Notes: generated from the sequence alone by a model not told the origin. DNA of 35,910 nucleotides from an uncultured Fidelibacterota bacterium (GCA_902624575.1 CACNXV010000001.1:108553-144462), one strand, 5' to 3'; positions 20,314 to 32,845 are shown, numbered from the stretch's first letter. A program made the numbers and translations.

Positions 20314-23300
20314 CTAGCTTTTTTCTACTTCTATGTCGATATCAGCGTCTTTAGTAAGACGAACTTTGTCGAGATCTGGGAACCCTGTACCAGCAGGTAT
20401 CAATCTTCCTAAAGCAACATTTTCTTTAAGACCTAACAAATTATCTGTCTTAGAAGCAGTTGCTGCATCAGTTAATACTCTCGTAGTCTCCTGGAACGAT
20501 GCCGCAGAAATGAAACTATTGGTATTTAATGATGATTGTGTTATACCCATTAGTATTGGTTCAAATGTTGCCTGTTTTGCTTTATGAAATTTGATAACAT
20601 TCTTGTCTTTAGACTTGAAATCTTTATTTAATTCTTTGACTTCATTTTGTGAAATCATGATACCAACATCTAAATTTGAATCTCCAGCTTCGTCAATAAC
20701 AACCATACCTTTCATATTATCATTTTCAACAAATAGATCAGATTTATCTAATCTTTCACCTGGCAGATAATTACTATCGCCTGGATCGTTAACAATGACT
20801 TTTTTCATCATTTGGTTTACGATGACCTCAATATGCTTATCATTAATACCTACACCTTGTAATCTATAAACCTCTTGAATTTCATTTACAAGGTACTCTC
20901 TAACAGCATTTGGACCTAAAATTGTTAATATGTCAGATGGGGAAATTGCACCTTCACAAAGTGGAGTTCCTGCAGTAATAAAATCTCCTTCATGGACAAC
21001 AACATGCTTACCATAAGGGATTTTATAAACAATAGGTTTTCCATTTGCTGGAACAACTGAAATTTTTCTAACACCTCTTTTGATCTCACCAAACTCAACT
21101 GTACCATTTATCTCACTGACAACAGCAGGGTTTGCAGGTTTTCTTGCCTCAAATAATTCAGCAACTCTTGGTAAACCTCCCGTAATATCTCTAGTCTTAC
21201 CTACATCTTTTTGAATTTTTACAAGAGTTTGTCCCTGAGTTACTGATTGACCATCATTAACAACTAAAGTTGCCTTAACTGGAAGGATTGTTCCTCCAGA
21301 CAAGATTTCTCCATTTTTGCTATAAATTTCAATTTGTGGACTTAGCTTTCTGTCCTTAGACTCAGTTACAACTTTTTGTTTTTTACCGCCATCAACAGCT
21401 TCTTCTTGATAAGTGTCGCCTTCAATAAAGTCTTTCATTTTAATGACTCCAGACTGTCTTGCTAAAATAAGATCAGTATAGGGATCCCATGAAAATAATG
21501 TATGATTCTTCTTAATTTTATCACCTTCAGAAATATGGATATTTGCACCGTAAGGGACATTAAATTCTTCAACAATATTTCCTTTTGAGTCTTTAATAAA
21601 CAGCTTTGAATTTCTAGAAAGACATCTTGTGACAGAAATACCATCCTCATCAATTGTTTTAGCAGGTATGAAATCTTCGCTAAAGTTTGCTAAGCCATTA
21701 AATCGCGATTTTTTATCTGATTCTTCAGCAATTCTTGTTGCCGTTCCACCGATATGGAAAGTTCTTAGAGTCAGCTGTGTTCCTGGCTCTCCGATACTCT
21801 GCGCAGCAATAATTCCAACTGCTGTTCCTTGGGTAACCAGCTCTCTTCGAGTCAAATCCCATCCATAACATTTCGCACATACTCCTCTTCTAGATTCGCA
21901 TGTTAAAATTGATTTTATTTTAATACTATTGAAATTATTATTTACAACAAACTCAGCTAGTTCCTCATCAAATATATCTCCGGCCTTTACAGCTGTTTTA
22001 CCATCAACAATAATTTTTTCAGAAGACGTTCTTCCAAGTATTCTTTCAGATAATGACTCAACTATTTCTTCACCCTCTTTTAAATCAGATACTGTAATAC
22101 CATTAATTGTTTTACAGTCAAACTCAGATATAGTTACATCTTGAGCTACATCAACAAGTCTTCTAGTTAAATATCCAGCATCTGCAGTTTTAAGGGCTGT
22201 ATCAGCAAGACCTTTTCTTGCACCGTGAGTAGAAATAAAATATTCCATCACAGATAAACCTTCTTTAAAGTTTGATTGAATTGGACTCTCAATAATTTCA
22301 CCTCCACCAACCATGGACTTTCTTGGCTTAGCCATAAGACCTCTCATACCAGCAAGCTGTTTTATTTGGTCTCCACTACCTCTCGCTCCAGAATCTGAAG
22401 ATATAAATAGTGAATTAAAACCTGCATCATCTGATCTCAATCCATCCATCATAACATCGGCGACTTCACTTGTGGCTTTTGTCCATACATCAATTACCTT
22501 ATTATATCTTTCACCTTCAGTTAAAACGTGACGATCGAATCTCTGTTGAATTTTATCAACCTCACTCTCAGCACGGTCTATAATATCATGTTTTGCATCT
22601 GGTATAATAATATCACTGATTGATATAGATACACCACTCATAGTTGCAGTTTTAAAGCCGATATCTTTAAGATCATCTAGTAGTTGAACAGTTTTTTGAT
22701 TTCCTGCTTTTACAAATGATTCACCAATAATAAAACTTAATTTCTTTTTTGAAATTATTTCATCATAATATCCAAGCTCTTCAGGAATAATTGAATTAAA
22801 AATTGCTCTTCCAGCAGTTGTATTTTTGTGCCAAACTCCATTATGTCTCACATTAACTATGGCATGCATACCAACTCTTCCATTATCATAAGCAATTCTA
22901 ACTTCATCAAGAGAACCGAATGATTTTCCTTCTCCAACATCGCCCTTTTTTTCTCTTGTTAAATAATAACATCCAAGAATCATATCCTGCGACGGCAGTG
23001 TGATAGGTTTTCCACTAGCAGGATGAAGCACATTCTGACTTGCCATCATTAAAATCCTAGCTTCCAATTGTGAAGGGATAGATAGTGGTACGTGGACCGC
23101 CATCTGGTCACCATCAAAGTCGGCATTGAACGCAGAACAAACTAATGGGTGAACTCTAATTGCTTTACCATCAATCAAAATTGGTTGAAAAGCAATAATT
23201 CCTAACCTATGAAGTGTAGGAGCACGATTTAATAAAACTGGGTGATCTTTAACAACGCTCTCAAGAATTTCATAAACGAATGATTCTTTATTTTCAATCA

Positions 23301-24501
23301 TAAGCTTAGCACTTCTTGGAGTAGCTGCCATATCTCTTCTTATTAACTCTCTAATTAAATGAGGTTTAAATAACTCTAAAGCCATATTCTTGGGTATTCC
23401 ACATTCAGTCATTCTTAATTCGGGACCAACAACAATGACTGATCTACCTGAATAATCAACTCTTTTTCCAAGAAGATTTTGTCTAAACCTACCTTGTTTA
23501 CCTCTCAACATATCTGAAATAGATTTTAACGGTCTTTTAGAACCACTTCTAATAGCTGTTTTTCTTTTTGTATTATCAAATAAAGCGTCAACAGATTCTT
23601 GCAACATTCTTTTTTCATTTCTTAATATTACTTCAGGTGCCTGGATATCCATTAACTGTTTTAATCTATTATTTCTAATAATAATTCTTCTATAGAGATC
23701 GTTTAAATCACTCGCTGCAAATCTTCCTCCTTCTAAAGGAACAAGTGGTCGTAGTTCTGGAGGCATTACCGGTAAAATTGAAACAATCATCCACTCAGGT
23801 TTATTATTTCTATCTTTTGCAAAATCCTTAACTACTTTAAGTCTTTTTAGCGCATCTTCTCTCTTTTGTTTTGATTTTGTGGTAGTACTAATTAGCTCTA
23901 ATTCTTTCTTTAGCTCAAGTAAATCCATTTCTGCCAAAGCATCTTTTATAGCTTCACCACCCATAGCTGCATAAAAATAAGATTCTTCTTCTTTTTCTTC
24001 TTGGGAAACAGCATCATAACCAAACTCTTGATCCAATTCTAGAAATGCTTCCTCATCAATCAATTCAAATCTTTTATAACCACTTTTTCCTGGATTAATA
24101 ACTAAATAATTTTCATAGTAAATCACACTTTCAAGCTGTTTTGCACTCTTACCTAGAATATAACTCAGCTTACTCGGGATAGATTTTAGGAACCATATAT
24201 GAACAACTGGAACGGCTAAAGTAATATGACCCATACGGTTTCTTCTAACTTTTTTAGTAGTAACTTCAACACCGCATCTGTCACAAATGATACCTCTATA
24301 TCTAATGCCTTTATACTTACCACAATGACATTCAAAATCTTTGACTGGACCAAAAATCTTTTCGCAAAAAAGTCCATCTTTTTCAGGTTTGTAAGATCTG
24401 TAATTAATCGTTTCTGGTTTCAAAACCTCTCCAAAAGAACCCTCAAGGATTTTTTCTGGTGATGCCAGTTTAATTGAAATACTATTTTTTGCCTTATACA
24501 T
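20314..24501 (-). CDS. rpoC: DNA-directed RNA polymerase subunit beta'
   Basis: 1395 aa; [12 protein letters not shown], zinc-binding [24 protein letters not shown], trigger-loop region [19 protein letters not shown]. Confidence 0.99.
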   Translation of the reverse strand: MYKAKNSISIKLASPEKILEGSFGEVLKPETINYRSYKPEKDGLFCEKIFGPVKDFECHCGKYKGIRYRGIICDRCGVEVTTKKVRRNRMGHITLAVPVVHIWFLKSIPSKLSYILGKSAKQLESVIYYENYLVINPGKSGYKRFELIDEEAFLELDQEFGYDAVSQEEKEEESYFYAAMGGEAIKDALAEMDLLELKKELELISTTTKSKQKREDALKRLKVVKDFAKDRNNKPEWMIVSILPVMPPELRPLVPLEGGRFAASDLNDLYRRIIIRNNRLKQLMDIQAPEVILRNEKRMLQESVDALFDNTKRKTAIRSGSKRPLKSISDMLRGKQGRFRQNLLGKRVDYSGRSVIVVGPELRMTECGIPKNMALELFKPHLIRELIRRDMAATPRSAKLMIENKESFVYEILESVVKDHPVLLNRAPTLHRLGIIAFQPILIDGKAIRVHPLVCSAFNADFDGDQMAVHVPLSIPSQLEARILMMASQNVLHPASGKPITLPSQDMILGCYYLTREKKGDVGEGKSFGSLDEVRIAYDNGRVGMHAIVNVRHNGVWHKNTTAGRAIFNSIIPEELGYYDEIISKKKLSFIIGESFVKAGNQKTVQLLDDLKDIGFKTATMSGVSISISDIIIPDAKHDIIDRAESEVDKIQQRFDRHVLTEGERYNKVIDVWTKATSEVADVMMDGLRSDDAGFNSLFISSDSGARGSGDQIKQLAGMRGLMAKPRKSMVGGGEIIESPIQSNFKEGLSVMEYFISTHGARKGLADTALKTADAGYLTRRLVDVAQDVTISEFDCKTINGITVSDLKEGEEIVESLSERILGRTSSEKIIVDGKTAVKAGDIFDEELAEFVVNNNFNSIKIKSILTCESRRGVCAKCYGWDLTRRELVTQGTAVGIIAAQSIGEPGTQLTLRTFHIGGTATRIAEESDKKSRFNGLANFSEDFIPAKTIDEDGISVTRCLSRNSKLFIKDSKGNIVEEFNVPYGANIHISEGDKIKKNHTLFSWDPYTDLILARQSGVIKMKDFIEGDTYQEEAVDGGKKQKVVTESKDRKLSPQIEIYSKNGEILSGGTILPVKATLVVNDGQSVTQGQTLVKIQKDVGKTRDITGGLPRVAELFEARKPANPAVVSEINGTVEFGEIKRGVRKISVVPANGKPIVYKIPYGKHVVVHEGDFITAGTPLCEGAISPSDILTILGPNAVREYLVNEIQEVYRLQGVGINDKHIEVIVNQMMKKVIVNDPGDSNYLPGERLDKSDLFVENDNMKGMVVIDEAGDSNLDVGIMISQNEVKELNKDFKSKDKNVIKFHKAKQATFEPILMGITQSSLNTNSFISAASFQETTRVLTDAATASKTDNLLGLKENVALGRLIPAGTGFPDLDKVRLTKDADIDIEVEKS

Positions 24502-24512
24502 TTATTCTTCCT

Positions 24513-27500
24513 TTAGTCTAAATTTATATCAAGACCTAAGCCTTGAATTTCTTTCATGAAAACATTGAACGCCTCTGGTGTAGTTGGATCTGGTAGATCT
24601 TCACCTTTAACAAGAGCACTATAAACTTTTGATCTACCTTCAATATCATCTGATTTAATTGTAAGTATTTCACGAAGAATGTGTGCTGCTCCATAAGCCT
24701 GAAGTGCCCAAACCTCCATCTCTCCAAACCTTTGTCCACCAAATTGCGCTTTACCTCCAAGAGGCTGTTGCGTAACAAGTGAGTATGGTCCGGTTGATCG
24801 AGCATGCATTTTATCGTCAACCATATGATAAAGCTTCATCATGTATTGGTATCCTACCAATACAGGATTATCAATCTTTTCTCCAGTTAAACCATCGAAA
24901 AGATTAACTTTACCAGAATCTGGCAGACCTGCATCTTTCATTTTTTTAGCAACTTCATCTGGAGTAGCTCCATTAAAAACGGGAGTTGCGTATTTTTCAC
25001 CTAAAATCTTTCCTGCCCAGCCAAGCATAGTTTCATATAACTGACCTAGGTTCATTCTTGAAGGTACACCCATTGGATTTAAGCATATGTCTACAGGAGT
25101 ACCATCTTCCAAATATGGCATATTTTCTTCTGGCACAATTGTAGCTATAACACCTTTATTTCCATGTCTTCCAGCCATCTTGTCACCAATTGAAATTTTT
25201 CTTTTATTAGCAACATAAACTTTAGCTAGCTTTAAAATACCAGGCTGTAATTGATCGCCTTCTTTTAACTTAAAAATATCGGTTTCTAACTTATCTTCAA
25301 GTTTAGATAAATGAGAAACAAATGAATTAAGAATTGAAGTTATTTTATCCCAAGACTTTGGACCTGAAATCCAAGGCTCACTTAAACTGAAAAGCTCAAA
25401 ATTTAATGATTCAAGTTTTTTAACAGAAAGTTTAGTTCCTTTTTTAACAAGAACTTTATCATTATTATCTTTTATTCCTAATGACGATTTATCTTTCAGG
25501 ATACTAATAATTTTACTGTCTCGAATTTGACGCAGGTTTTTTTCATTTTCACGTTTCTGCTTCTGAAGTTCTTTGATAGCAAGATTTACCTCAGCTCTAG
25601 ATTTTTTAGATGTCTTTTCGTATAAATCTGTTTTTATGACAACACCTTTGACTCCTGGCTCTGCTTTTTTAGATGCATCTTTAACATCCCCAGCTTTCTC
25701 TCCAAAAATTGCTCGTAACAACTTTTCTTCTGGCGATGGATCAGTTTCTCCTTTTGGAGTCACTTTTCCAATTAAAATATCATCTTCGCTTACAATCGCA
25801 CCAACACGTATTAAGCCATTTTCATCTAATTGAGCAGTTGCTTCTTCACTAACGTTTGGTATTTCAGGAGTTAATTCTTCTTCTCCTCTTTTTGTATCTC
25901 TAACTTCAAGTTCAATCTCATTGACATGTATAGATGTGAAAATATCATCATGAACTAATCTTTCGTTTATGACAATAGCATCTTCAAAGTTATATCCATT
26001 CCAGGGCATGAATGCAATTAAAACATTTTTTCCAAGTGCCAATTCACCACCTTGTGTTGAAGCTCCGTCAGCAATAACATCACCTTTCTTAACTTTATCT
26101 CCGACACCAACTAAAACCTTTTGATTATAGCATGTGTTTTGATTAGAACGACTGTATTTAATTAATTTTACGGTACATAAATCTTCATCTTTGAGCAAAA
26201 GTGAATCATCAGAGAAATTACTATCTTTAATGACAACTTTATTTGAATCAACATGGACCACTTTACCACTAACTGGAGACAGCAGTACAGACTTAGAATC
26301 TTTAGCTACAACCTTCTCCATTCCCGTTGCAACAATAGGTGCCTCAGTTTTCATTAAAGGAACAGACTGACGTTGCATGTTAGATCCCATTAAAGCTCTA
26401 TTAGCATCATCATGCTCAACAAAAGGAATTAATGCTGCAGCTACACTCAAGATCTGGTTAGGAACAATATCAGAATAATGGACATCTTCTAAATCAACTA
26501 TAGGAAAATCACCTTTAGACCTTACTCGAACTTTATCCTCTGAAATAAGATTATCCTTACTTGTTGACAAACCAGATTGTGCAATATTTGCTCTATCTTC
26601 GTCATCTGCTGATAAATATTCTACTTTATTAGTCAGTTTTTTAGTATCAATTTTTCTATATGGCGCCTCAATAAAACCATGTTTATTAATTTTAGCCATT
26701 AGAGCCAAAGATGAAATCAAACCAATATTTGGACCTTCAGGAGTTTCAATAGGACATAATCTTCCATAATGAGTATAGTGAACGTCTCGAACTTCAAAAC
26801 CAGCTCTTTCTCTTGAAAGACCACCAGGCCCTAAAGAAGAAATTCTTCTTTTGTGGGTTATCTCAGCAAGTGGATTAGTTTGGTCACCAAATTGAGATAA
26901 TTGACTTGTACCAAAAAAAGTATTTATCACCGTTGTCACAAGCCTAGAATTAATTAAGTCTTGAGGAGTTATTGTTTCTGACTCCCTAAGGTTCATTCTT
27001 TCATAAACTGTTCGAACCATACGAGCAAGTGCTGAATTAAACTGTACTTTAAGTTGTTCCCCAACTGTTCTTACTCTTCTATTGCCTAAATGATCTATAT
27101 CATCAGGAGCTCTTAATCCCTTTCTCATTTGGATAAGATATTTTAAAGTAATTAAAAAATCATCATGTGTTAAAACAGAATCTTTTCCAGAATTATCTAG
27201 ATTGAATTGTTTATCTAGCCTGTATCTCCCAACTTGACCTAAGTCATATTTTTTTGGAAAGAAAAACATTCTGTTGATAAATTTCTCAGCTGATTCCGGG
27301 CTTGGTGCTTCACTACCTCTAAGCAAAAAGTAGACTTTAGTTAGTGCCTCTTCAGTAGATTTTGTTGGGTCTTTCTGAATTGTATTGTGAATCATCATAC
27401 TATCAATACTATTTCTAACATCGACAAGCTTTACGCTTTTATTGCCACTTTTAACTAAAGTTTTAAGTATTGATTCGTTAAGCTCTCTACCGCCTTCAAC

Positions 27501-28268
27501 AAACAATTCGCCTGTTTCAGTATCGATGATATCTTCAACAACTATATAATTAGAAATTTCTTCATCTTTAATTTTTGAAGGATCAAGTTCATGAATCAAG
27601 CCGAAAGCATTATAAATGTCCTCGTCTGTACTGAACCCCAAGGATCTTAATAATAAGGTTGCTGGAAATTTTCTTTTTCTATCAATGATTGTAAAAAGTA
27701 TATCATTTATGTCTGTAGTAAAATCAATCCATGAACCTCTTATAGGAATAATTCTAGCATTGTAAAGTTTCGCACCATTGGGGTGAAATTTTTGGTCAAA
27801 AAATGCTCCTGGAGATCTTTGAAGTTGAGTAACTACAGTTCTTTCAGCACCATTAATAATGAAGGTACCTTTTTCTGTCATGTATGGCATGTTACCAAAA
27901 TAAACATCTTGATCAATGACTTGAGCAAACTTCTTTTTATCTTTCTCATCCGTGATCTTAAGCCTGAGCTGGACTTTAAGCGGAACGCTATAAGTTATAC
28001 CTCTATCAGAACATTCTTTAGGTGAATACCTAGGTTTACCGATAGTATAACTTTTGTACTCAAGAATGTAATTCTCATGATTATCTTGAAGTGGAAATAT
28101 TGAAGCAAATGCCTCATGTAATCCAAACATCTCTCTTTCCTTAGGATTTAAATCTTCCTGAAGGAAATCATGGAACGAACCGACCTGCAGATCTAAAAGA
28201 TCTGGAAATTCGGTGGTAGTTTTTATTTTTTCAAAATTATGTCTATTGTTTAACTTGCTATTTTTCAA
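24513..28268 (-). CDS. rpoB: DNA-directed RNA polymerase subunit beta
   Basis: 1251 aa; rif region TSQLSQFGDQTNPLAEITHKRRISSLGPGGLSRERAGFEVRDVHYTHYGRLCPIETPEGPNIGLI. Apparent TTG start behind GGAGG. Confidence 0.99.
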   Translation of the reverse strand: MKNSKLNNRHNFEKIKTTTEFPDLLDLQVGSFHDFLQEDLNPKEREMFGLHEAFASIFPLQDNHENYILEYKSYTIGKPRYSPKECSDRGITYSVPLKVQLRLKITDEKDKKKFAQVIDQDVYFGNMPYMTEKGTFIINGAERTVVTQLQRSPGAFFDQKFHPNGAKLYNARIIPIRGSWIDFTTDINDILFTIIDRKRKFPATLLLRSLGFSTDEDIYNAFGLIHELDPSKIKDEEISNYIVVEDIIDTETGELFVEGGRELNESILKTLVKSGNKSVKLVDVRNSIDSMMIHNTIQKDPTKSTEEALTKVYFLLRGSEAPSPESAEKFINRMFFFPKKYDLGQVGRYRLDKQFNLDNSGKDSVLTHDDFLITLKYLIQMRKGLRAPDDIDHLGNRRVRTVGEQLKVQFNSALARMVRTVYERMNLRESETITPQDLINSRLVTTVINTFFGTSQLSQFGDQTNPLAEITHKRRISSLGPGGLSRERAGFEVRDVHYTHYGRLCPIETPEGPNIGLISSLALMAKINKHGFIEAPYRKIDTKKLTNKVEYLSADDEDRANIAQSGLSTSKDNLISEDKVRVRSKGDFPIVDLEDVHYSDIVPNQILSVAAALIPFVEHDDANRALMGSNMQRQSVPLMKTEAPIVATGMEKVVAKDSKSVLLSPVSGKVVHVDSNKVVIKDSNFSDDSLLLKDEDLCTVKLIKYSRSNQNTCYNQKVLVGVGDKVKKGDVIADGASTQGGELALGKNVLIAFMPWNGYNFEDAIVINERLVHDDIFTSIHVNEIELEVRDTKRGEEELTPEIPNVSEEATAQLDENGLIRVGAIVSEDDILIGKVTPKGETDPSPEEKLLRAIFGEKAGDVKDASKKAEPGVKGVVIKTDLYEKTSKKSRAEVNLAIKELQKQKRENEKNLRQIRDSKIISILKDKSSLGIKDNNDKVLVKKGTKLSVKKLESLNFELFSLSEPWISGPKSWDKITSILNSFVSHLSKLEDKLETDIFKLKEGDQLQPGILKLAKVYVANKRKISIGDKMAGRHGNKGVIATIVPEENMPYLEDGTPVDICLNPMGVPSRMNLGQLYETMLGWAGKILGEKYATPVFNGATPDEVAKKMKDAGLPDSGKVNLFDGLTGEKIDNPVLVGYQYMMKLYHMVDDKMHARSTGPYSLVTQQPLGGKAQFGGQRFGEMEVWALQAYGAAHILREILTIKSDDIEGRSKVYSALVKGEDLPDPTTPEAFNVFMKEIQGLGLDINLD

Positions 28269-28311
28269 GATAACTTGCCTCCAAAAAATTGGTTAATTGT
28301 AATTACTTCTA

Positions 28312-28692
28312 CTATTTTAATTCTACTGTAGCTCCAGCTTCCTCAAGCTGAGACTTTAATGATTCAGCCTCATCTTTAGCGACGCCTTCTTTTACAGCTT
28401 TCGGAGCAGAATCAACCAATTCTTTAGCTTCTTTCAATCCTAAACTAGTAATCTCTCTAACAACTTTAATAACAGATATTTTTGACTGACCAGCAGCAGT
28501 AAGCATAACATCAAAACTACTTTTTTCAGCACCTTCAGCGGCTTCACCTGTTGAAGCTCCACCTGCAGCAGCTGCAACGGGTACAGCAGCAGTTACACCA
28601 AACTTATCTTCAATATCTTTTACAAGCTCTGATATTTCAATCATGTTAGCCTCTTCAAGATATTTTAATACATCTTCTCTTTTAACGCTCAT
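28312..28692 (-). CDS. rplL: 50S ribosomal protein L7/L12
   Basis: Ala-rich hinge; [48 protein letters not shown]. Confidence 0.98.
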   Translation of the reverse strand: MSVKREDVLKYLEEANMIEISELVKDIEDKFGVTAAVPVAAAAGGASTGEAAEGAEKSSFDVMLTAAGQSKISVIKVVREITSLGLKEAKELVDSAPKAVKEGVAKDEAESLKSQLEEAGATVELK

Positions 28693-28694
28693 TT

Positions 28695-29213
28695 TTAACT
28701 ACCTTTCTTTGAATTTAATTGTTCAAGTGTTCCTAATAAACCTGATACAGGACTTCCTAATGTGCTGCTTAACTTCGATAGAGGAGAGTTAAGCATACCA
28801 ACAAGCTTAGAAAGTAATTGCTCTTTGGAAGGAAGATTTGCAATTTTTTCAAATTCTTCTGCGGGAAAAACTTGACCATCTAAAATCATACCTTTAACAG
28901 CTGGTTTATCAAAATTTTTTAAAAATTCTTTTATAACTTTTGCAGGGTTGGTTGGATCTTCGTAACTGACTGCCATTGCAGTTGGACCCCTTAAAAAATC
29001 TTCGACTCCATCCATTCCAACATCTTTTGCTGCAAGTTTAATTAATGTATTCTTAGCAATTGTAAACTCAACATCATTGCTAACAAATTCTTTTCTTAGT
29101 TTCGTAATACTAACAACATCTAAACCTAGATAATCTGTAAAATAAACAGCTTTTGCCTTATCAAGCTTTTCAGTTATACTTTTTACTGACTCTAAATTTT
29201 TATTACTTGGCAT
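28695..29213 (-). CDS. rplJ: 50S ribosomal protein L10
   Basis: [24 protein letters not shown]...YTIAKNTL-type segment; upstream of rplL. Confidence 0.96.
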   Translation of the reverse strand: MPSNKNLESVKSITEKLDKAKAVYFTDYLGLDVVSITKLRKEFVSNDVEFTIAKNTLIKLAAKDVGMDGVEDFLRGPTAMAVSYEDPTNPAKVIKEFLKNFDKPAVKGMILDGQVFPAEEFEKIANLPSKEQLLSKLVGMLNSPLSKLSSTLGSPVSGLLGTLEQLNSKKGS

Positions 29214-29893
29214 TATTCTACCCCTATCTTTATACCAGGACCATGTGTTGACGAGATACTAATTGATTTTAAATACTTACCTTTAAACGAGTTTGGTCTT
29301 GCGGTTTTAATTGCATTGTGTAATGCCTCAAAATTTTCTTTTAACTGCTCGGATGAGAAAGATGTTTTACCGATACTTGAATGTAAAATTCCGTTCTTCT
29401 CAACCCTGGCATCTAACTTTCCTGCTTTCAATTCTTTAACAGCTTTACTAATGTCGTTAGTAACAGTTCCTGACTTAGGATTTGGCATAAGACCTTTTGG
29501 GCCGAGGACCTTACCTAACTTACCAAGCTGAGCCATGAGGTCTGGTGTTACAACAATTTTATCTACATCGCTCCACCCACCTTTAATTTTTTCTAAATAG
29601 TCATCTTTACCTACAAAATCTGCGCCTGCTTCTTTGGCTTCGTCTTCCTTATCAGCATTAACAATAGCTAAAACAGAAACATCTCTACCTACGCCATGAG
29701 GAAGATTTAAGCTTAATCTAATATTTTCTTCTGCATGTCTCGGATCCACACCCAAATTAAAAGCTACATCTACTGACTCATTAAAAGATTCTTTCTTAAA
29801 ATCCATAACAAAATTTAATGCTTCGTCAACGTTGTAAAACTGATCAGTGTTAATTTTTTCAGCAACTAATTTTGAGAATTTAGTGTTTTTCAT
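29213..29893 (-). CDS. rplA: 50S ribosomal protein L1
   Basis: [32 protein letters not shown]...[19 protein letters not shown]. Confidence 0.98.
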   Translation of the reverse strand: MKNTKFSKLVAEKINTDQFYNVDEALNFVMDFKKESFNESVDVAFNLGVDPRHAEENIRLSLNLPHGVGRDVSVLAIVNADKEDEAKEAGADFVGKDDYLEKIKGGWSDVDKIVVTPDLMAQLGKLGKVLGPKGLMPNPKSGTVTNDISKAVKELKAGKLDARVEKNGILHSSIGKTSFSSEQLKENFEALHNAIKTARPNSFKGKYLKSISISSTHGPGIKIGVE

Positions 29894-30318
29894 CTCTTGA
29901 CCTCTATTCCCATACTGACAGCAGTGCCTGCAATCATTTCAGCAGCTTGATCAAGACTGTGAGCATTTAAATCTTTCATTTTAATTTCTGCAATTTTTTT
30001 ACACTGTGATAGAGAAATGCTACCAACTTTATCTTTATTTGGCTCTTGTGAACCTTTTTTCATTTTTAATTCTTTCATAATCAGTGTAGATGCTGGTGGT
30101 GATTTTGTTTCAAAAGTAAACGAACGATCTTTGTAAACAGTAATAATTACGGGAGTCAGCATACCTTGTAATTCTTTAGTTGACTCATTAAATGCATTAC
30201 AAAAATCCATAATATTTACACCATGTTGTCCAAGAGCGGGACCTACAGGAGGCGCTGGGTTCGCTTGACCAGCGGCAATTTGTAACTTAATTAAACCAGT
30301 TTTTTCTTTTTCAGCCAT
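29890..30318 (-). CDS. rplK: 50S ribosomal protein L11
   Basis: [35 protein letters not shown]. Confidence 0.98.
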   Translation of the reverse strand: MAEKEKTGLIKLQIAAGQANPAPPVGPALGQHGVNIMDFCNAFNESTKELQGMLTPVIITVYKDRSFTFETKSPPASTLIMKELKMKKGSQEPNKDKVGSISLSQCKKIAEIKMKDLNAHSLDQAAEMIAGTAVSMGIEVKR

Positions 30319-30320
30319 AT

Positions 30321-30854
30321 TTAACTTTCACTTAAAATTTGATTCATACTTAATTCAATTGGAGTAGGTCTTCCAAAAATATTGACATTTACCTTAATTC
30401 TATTTCTATCATTAATTTCTTGAACCAAACCATTAAACTCTTTAAAAGGACCATCAATAACCTTAACAGAGTCTCCAACTTTAAATGGTATTTCTTCAAT
30501 ATCATCTTTTAATACATCATCTCCATCTGAAGTTGCTAAATATCTACTCATTTCAATTTCACTTACAGACTGTGGATTGCCTTTAGGTCCAACAAAACTC
30601 ATTACACCGTCAATGCTTTCTATAAAAAATTTTGTCTCATTATTCATTTGCATTTTCACTAAAACATAACCTGGAAGTAAGCTTTTCTCTTTTACAGTTT
30701 TCTTACCATTTTTGATATCAACAACATTTTCAGTAGGTATTAAAATTTCCTCCACATTGGCCTTTAAGTCTTTCTCGTAGTCCAGTTCTCTGAAAATGCT
30801 ATCTTTGACCTTAGCTTCCTTTCCAGACATAACTCTTAAACTATACCAATTCAT
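30321..30854 (-). CDS. nusG: transcription termination/antitermination protein NusG
   Basis: 177 aa; [13 protein letters not shown]...[10 protein letters not shown]...[21 protein letters not shown] (KOW). Confidence 0.97.
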   Translation of the reverse strand: MNWYSLRVMSGKEAKVKDSIFRELDYEKDLKANVEEILIPTENVVDIKNGKKTVKEKSLLPGYVLVKMQMNNETKFFIESIDGVMSFVGPKGNPQSVSEIEMSRYLATSDGDDVLKDDIEEIPFKVGDSVKVIDGPFKEFNGLVQEINDRNRIKVNVNIFGRPTPIELSMNQILSES

Positions 30855-31033
30855 ATTAACACCCTCATAAACCTTTGAATAACCCAGTCAATTCCAAAAA
30901 GAAACAGTACAAATAGTAAGAAAAAAATAATAATTAAATAGGTAGATCCTCTTAACTCATTATAAGAAGGCCAAGAAACTTTATTCATTTCCATATAAAC
31001 CTGATTTAAAAAATTTTTAACTCTACTAAACAT
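30851..31033 (-). CDS. secE: preprotein translocase subunit SecE
   Basis: 60 aa; F-NQVYMEMNKVSWPSYNELRGST plus one TM helix; upstream of nusG. Confidence 0.93.
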   Translation of the reverse strand: MFSRVKNFLNQVYMEMNKVSWPSYNELRGSTYLIIIFFLLFVLFLFGIDWVIQRFMRVLI

Positions 31034-31049
31034 ACCCTATCCTTTTTCG

Positions 31050-31122
31050 CAGGTGAGGCAGGAATTGAACCCGCAACCCCCGGTTTTGGAGACCGATGCT
31101 CTACCAATTGAGCTACTCACCT
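31050..31122 (-). tRNA. tRNA-Trp (CCA anticodon); 3' CCA not encoded
   Basis: Complement AGGTGAGTAGCTCAATTGGTAGAGCATCGGTCTCCAAAACCGGGGGTTGCGGGTTCAATTCCTGCCTCACCTG. Confidence 0.96.
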
Positions 31123-31127
31123 ATTTG

Positions 31128-31292
31128 CTATTTTATTTCTTTAAAAAGAACATGCTTGCGAGCTACAGGGTCAAACTTTTTGTATTCAAGTTTGTCGGGA
31201 TGTTTACTCTTATTTTTTGTAACAGTATAACGATACCCAGTCCCTGCAGAACTCTCAAGTCTTACAATTGCTCTTTTACTATTTCCAGCCAT
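31128..31292 (-). CDS. rpmG: 50S ribosomal protein L33 (cysteine-free, C- form)
   Basis: Below track cutoff. Manual translation: [54 protein letters not shown]; start overlaps the tuf stop by 1 nt. Confidence 0.95.
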   Translation of the reverse strand: MAGNSKRAIVRLESSAGTGYRYTVTKNKSKHPDKLEYKKFDPVARKHVLFKEIK

Positions 31293-32485
31293 TAGTCAGT
31301 TACAGTAGTTACTACTCCAGCTCCTACTGTATGTCCACCTTCTCTAATAGCGAATCTTAATTCCTGATCCATAGCAATTGGTGTAATTAATTCAACAGAC
31401 ATTTCAACATTATCTCCAGGCATAACCATTTCAGTACCTTCAGGCAATGAAACAACACCAGTCACATCAGTTGTTCTGAAGTAAAACTGTGGTCTATAGT
31501 TATTGAAAAATGGAGTATGTCTACCACCTTCTTCTTTTTTCAAAACATATACATTAGCTTTGAACTTAGTGTGTGGAGTGATTGAGCCTTTTGCAGCTAA
31601 AACCACACCTCTTTTAAGGTCTTCTTTTTCAACACCTCTTAAAAGTAAACCAGCATTATCACCAGCTTCACCTTCATCAAGTGTTTTTTGGAACATTTCA
31701 ACACCTGTAACAGTAGTTGTTCCAATTTTGTTTTCTAAACCAACAACTTCAACCTCTTCACCGACCTTTATTTTACCTGATTCAATTCTTCCAGTACCAA
31801 CAGTACCTCTACCAGTAATACTGAAAACATCTTCAACAGGCATCAAGAAAGGTTTATCGATGGCACGCTCAGGCTGTGGAATGAATGTATCGCATGCTTC
31901 CATTAGCTCGCCAATACATTTAACAGCTTCTTCGTCACCAGGATTTTCAAGAGCTTTAAGCGCACTACCTTTTACAATAGGTGTATTATCACCATCGAAC
32001 TTGTATTCACTTAATAAATCTCTTAATTCCATTTCAACTAACTCTAATAATTCAGGATCATCAACTTGGTCAACTTTGTTCATAAATACAACAATACTAG
32101 GTACATTTACCTGTCTAGCAAGCAAAACGTGTTCTCTAGTTTGTGGCATAGGACCATCAGCTGCACTAACAACAAGAATAGCTCCATCCATTTGAGCTGC
32201 TCCTGTAATCATATTTTTAATGTAGTCAGCGTGACCTGGACAGTCAACGTGCGCATAGTGGCGGTTTGCTGTCTCGTATTCAACGTGTGAAGTTGAAATT
32301 GTAATACCTCTTTCTTTTTCCTCAGGTGCATTATCAATAGTGTCAAAATCACGTTTAGCTGCCAAACCTAAATTAGATTGGGTTTGCGTAATTGCAGCTG
32401 TCAATGTTGTTTTACCATGGTCAACGTGACCGATAGTACCAATATTACAGTGAGGCTTATTTCTAACAAATGTTTCTTTAGCCAT
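31292..32485 (-). CDS. tuf: elongation factor Tu
   Basis: 397 aa; [59 protein letters not shown]. Confidence 0.99.
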   Translation of the reverse strand: MAKETFVRNKPHCNIGTIGHVDHGKTTLTAAITQTQSNLGLAAKRDFDTIDNAPEEKERGITISTSHVEYETANRHYAHVDCPGHADYIKNMITGAAQMDGAILVVSAADGPMPQTREHVLLARQVNVPSIVVFMNKVDQVDDPELLELVEMELRDLLSEYKFDGDNTPIVKGSALKALENPGDEEAVKCIGELMEACDTFIPQPERAIDKPFLMPVEDVFSITGRGTVGTGRIESGKIKVGEEVEVVGLENKIGTTTVTGVEMFQKTLDEGEAGDNAGLLLRGVEKEDLKRGVVLAAKGSITPHTKFKANVYVLKKEEGGRHTPFFNNYRPQFYFRTTDVTGVVSLPEGTEMVMPGDNVEMSVELITPIAMDQELRFAIREGGHTVGAGVVTTVTD

Positions 32486-32528
32486 TTTGTTATCTCCTTG
32501 TTTTTAACAATTTTTTCATTTTTTTTTG

Positions 32529-32601
32529 AGCCTACGACCGGGATTGAACCGGTGACCTCTTCGTTACCAACGAAGTGCTCTACCTACTGAGCTACGCAGG
32601 C
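32529..32601 (-). tRNA. tRNA-Thr (GGT)
   Basis: Complement GCCTGCGTAGCTCAGTAGGTAGAGCACTTCGTTGGTAACGAAGAGGTCACCGGTTCAATCCCGGTCGTAGGCT. Confidence 0.96.
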
Positions 32602-32609
32602 AAATTTCG

Positions 32610-32682
32610 AGCGAGTGACGCGATTCGAACGCGCGACCCTCAGCTTGGAAGGCTGATGCTCTACCAACTGAGCTACACTCGC
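32610..32682 (-). tRNA. tRNA-Gly (TCC)
   Basis: Complement GCGAGTGTAGCTCAGTTGGTAGAGCATCAGCCTTCCAAGCTGAGGGTCGCGCGTTCGAATCGCGTCACTCGCT. Confidence 0.96.
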
Positions 32683-32690
32683 AAATCCTG

Positions 32691-32773
32691 TGGGCAAAGA
32701 AGGATTCGAACCTCCGTAGACTTACGTCGGCAGATTTACAGTCTGCTGCCTTTAACCACTCGGCCATTTGCCC
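32691..32773 (-). tRNA. tRNA-Tyr (GTA), class II with long variable arm
   Basis: Complement GGGCAAATGGCCGAGTGGTTAAAGGCAGCAGACTGTAAATCTGCCGACGTAAGTCTACGGAGGTTCGAATCCTTCTTTGCCCA. Confidence 0.96.
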
Positions 32774-32845
32774 GAGATCTTCTCTCATTCCTGATAGTAA
32801 GACAAAAAAAATTTTCAAATACCTTGCTTCTAACCTAAAAAACTG

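Noticed and set aside
20925-25833. Multiple small ORFs inside rpoC/rpoB on both strands (e.g. 20925-21107, 21629-21868, 22313-22531, 24554-24820, 25573-25833)
   Set aside because: Fully embedded shadow ORFs without recognisable domains. The host genes are intact and conserved.
31053-31295. 80-aa plus ORF
   Set aside because: Antisense to tRNA-Trp and rpmG, both clearly real.
31503-32195. 230-aa plus-strand ORF antisense to tuf
   Set aside because: Low-complexity Ser/Pro/Thr-rich translation typical of a shadow ORF opposite a highly biased conserved gene. tuf is unambiguous on the other strand.
32378-32590. 70-aa plus ORF with 'FEPTTGIEPVTSSLPTKCSTY'
   Set aside because: Antisense to the tuf 5' end and tRNA-Thr(GGT); a typical spurious tRNA-derived translation.
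32564-32838. Overlapping ORFs on both strands (84 and 87 aa, e.g. 'MAEWLKAADCKSADVSLRRFESFFAHR' and 'SDAIRTRDPQLGRLMLYQLSYTRK')
   Set aside because: These are translations of the tRNA-Thr/Gly/Tyr cluster, a well-known class of spurious proteins.
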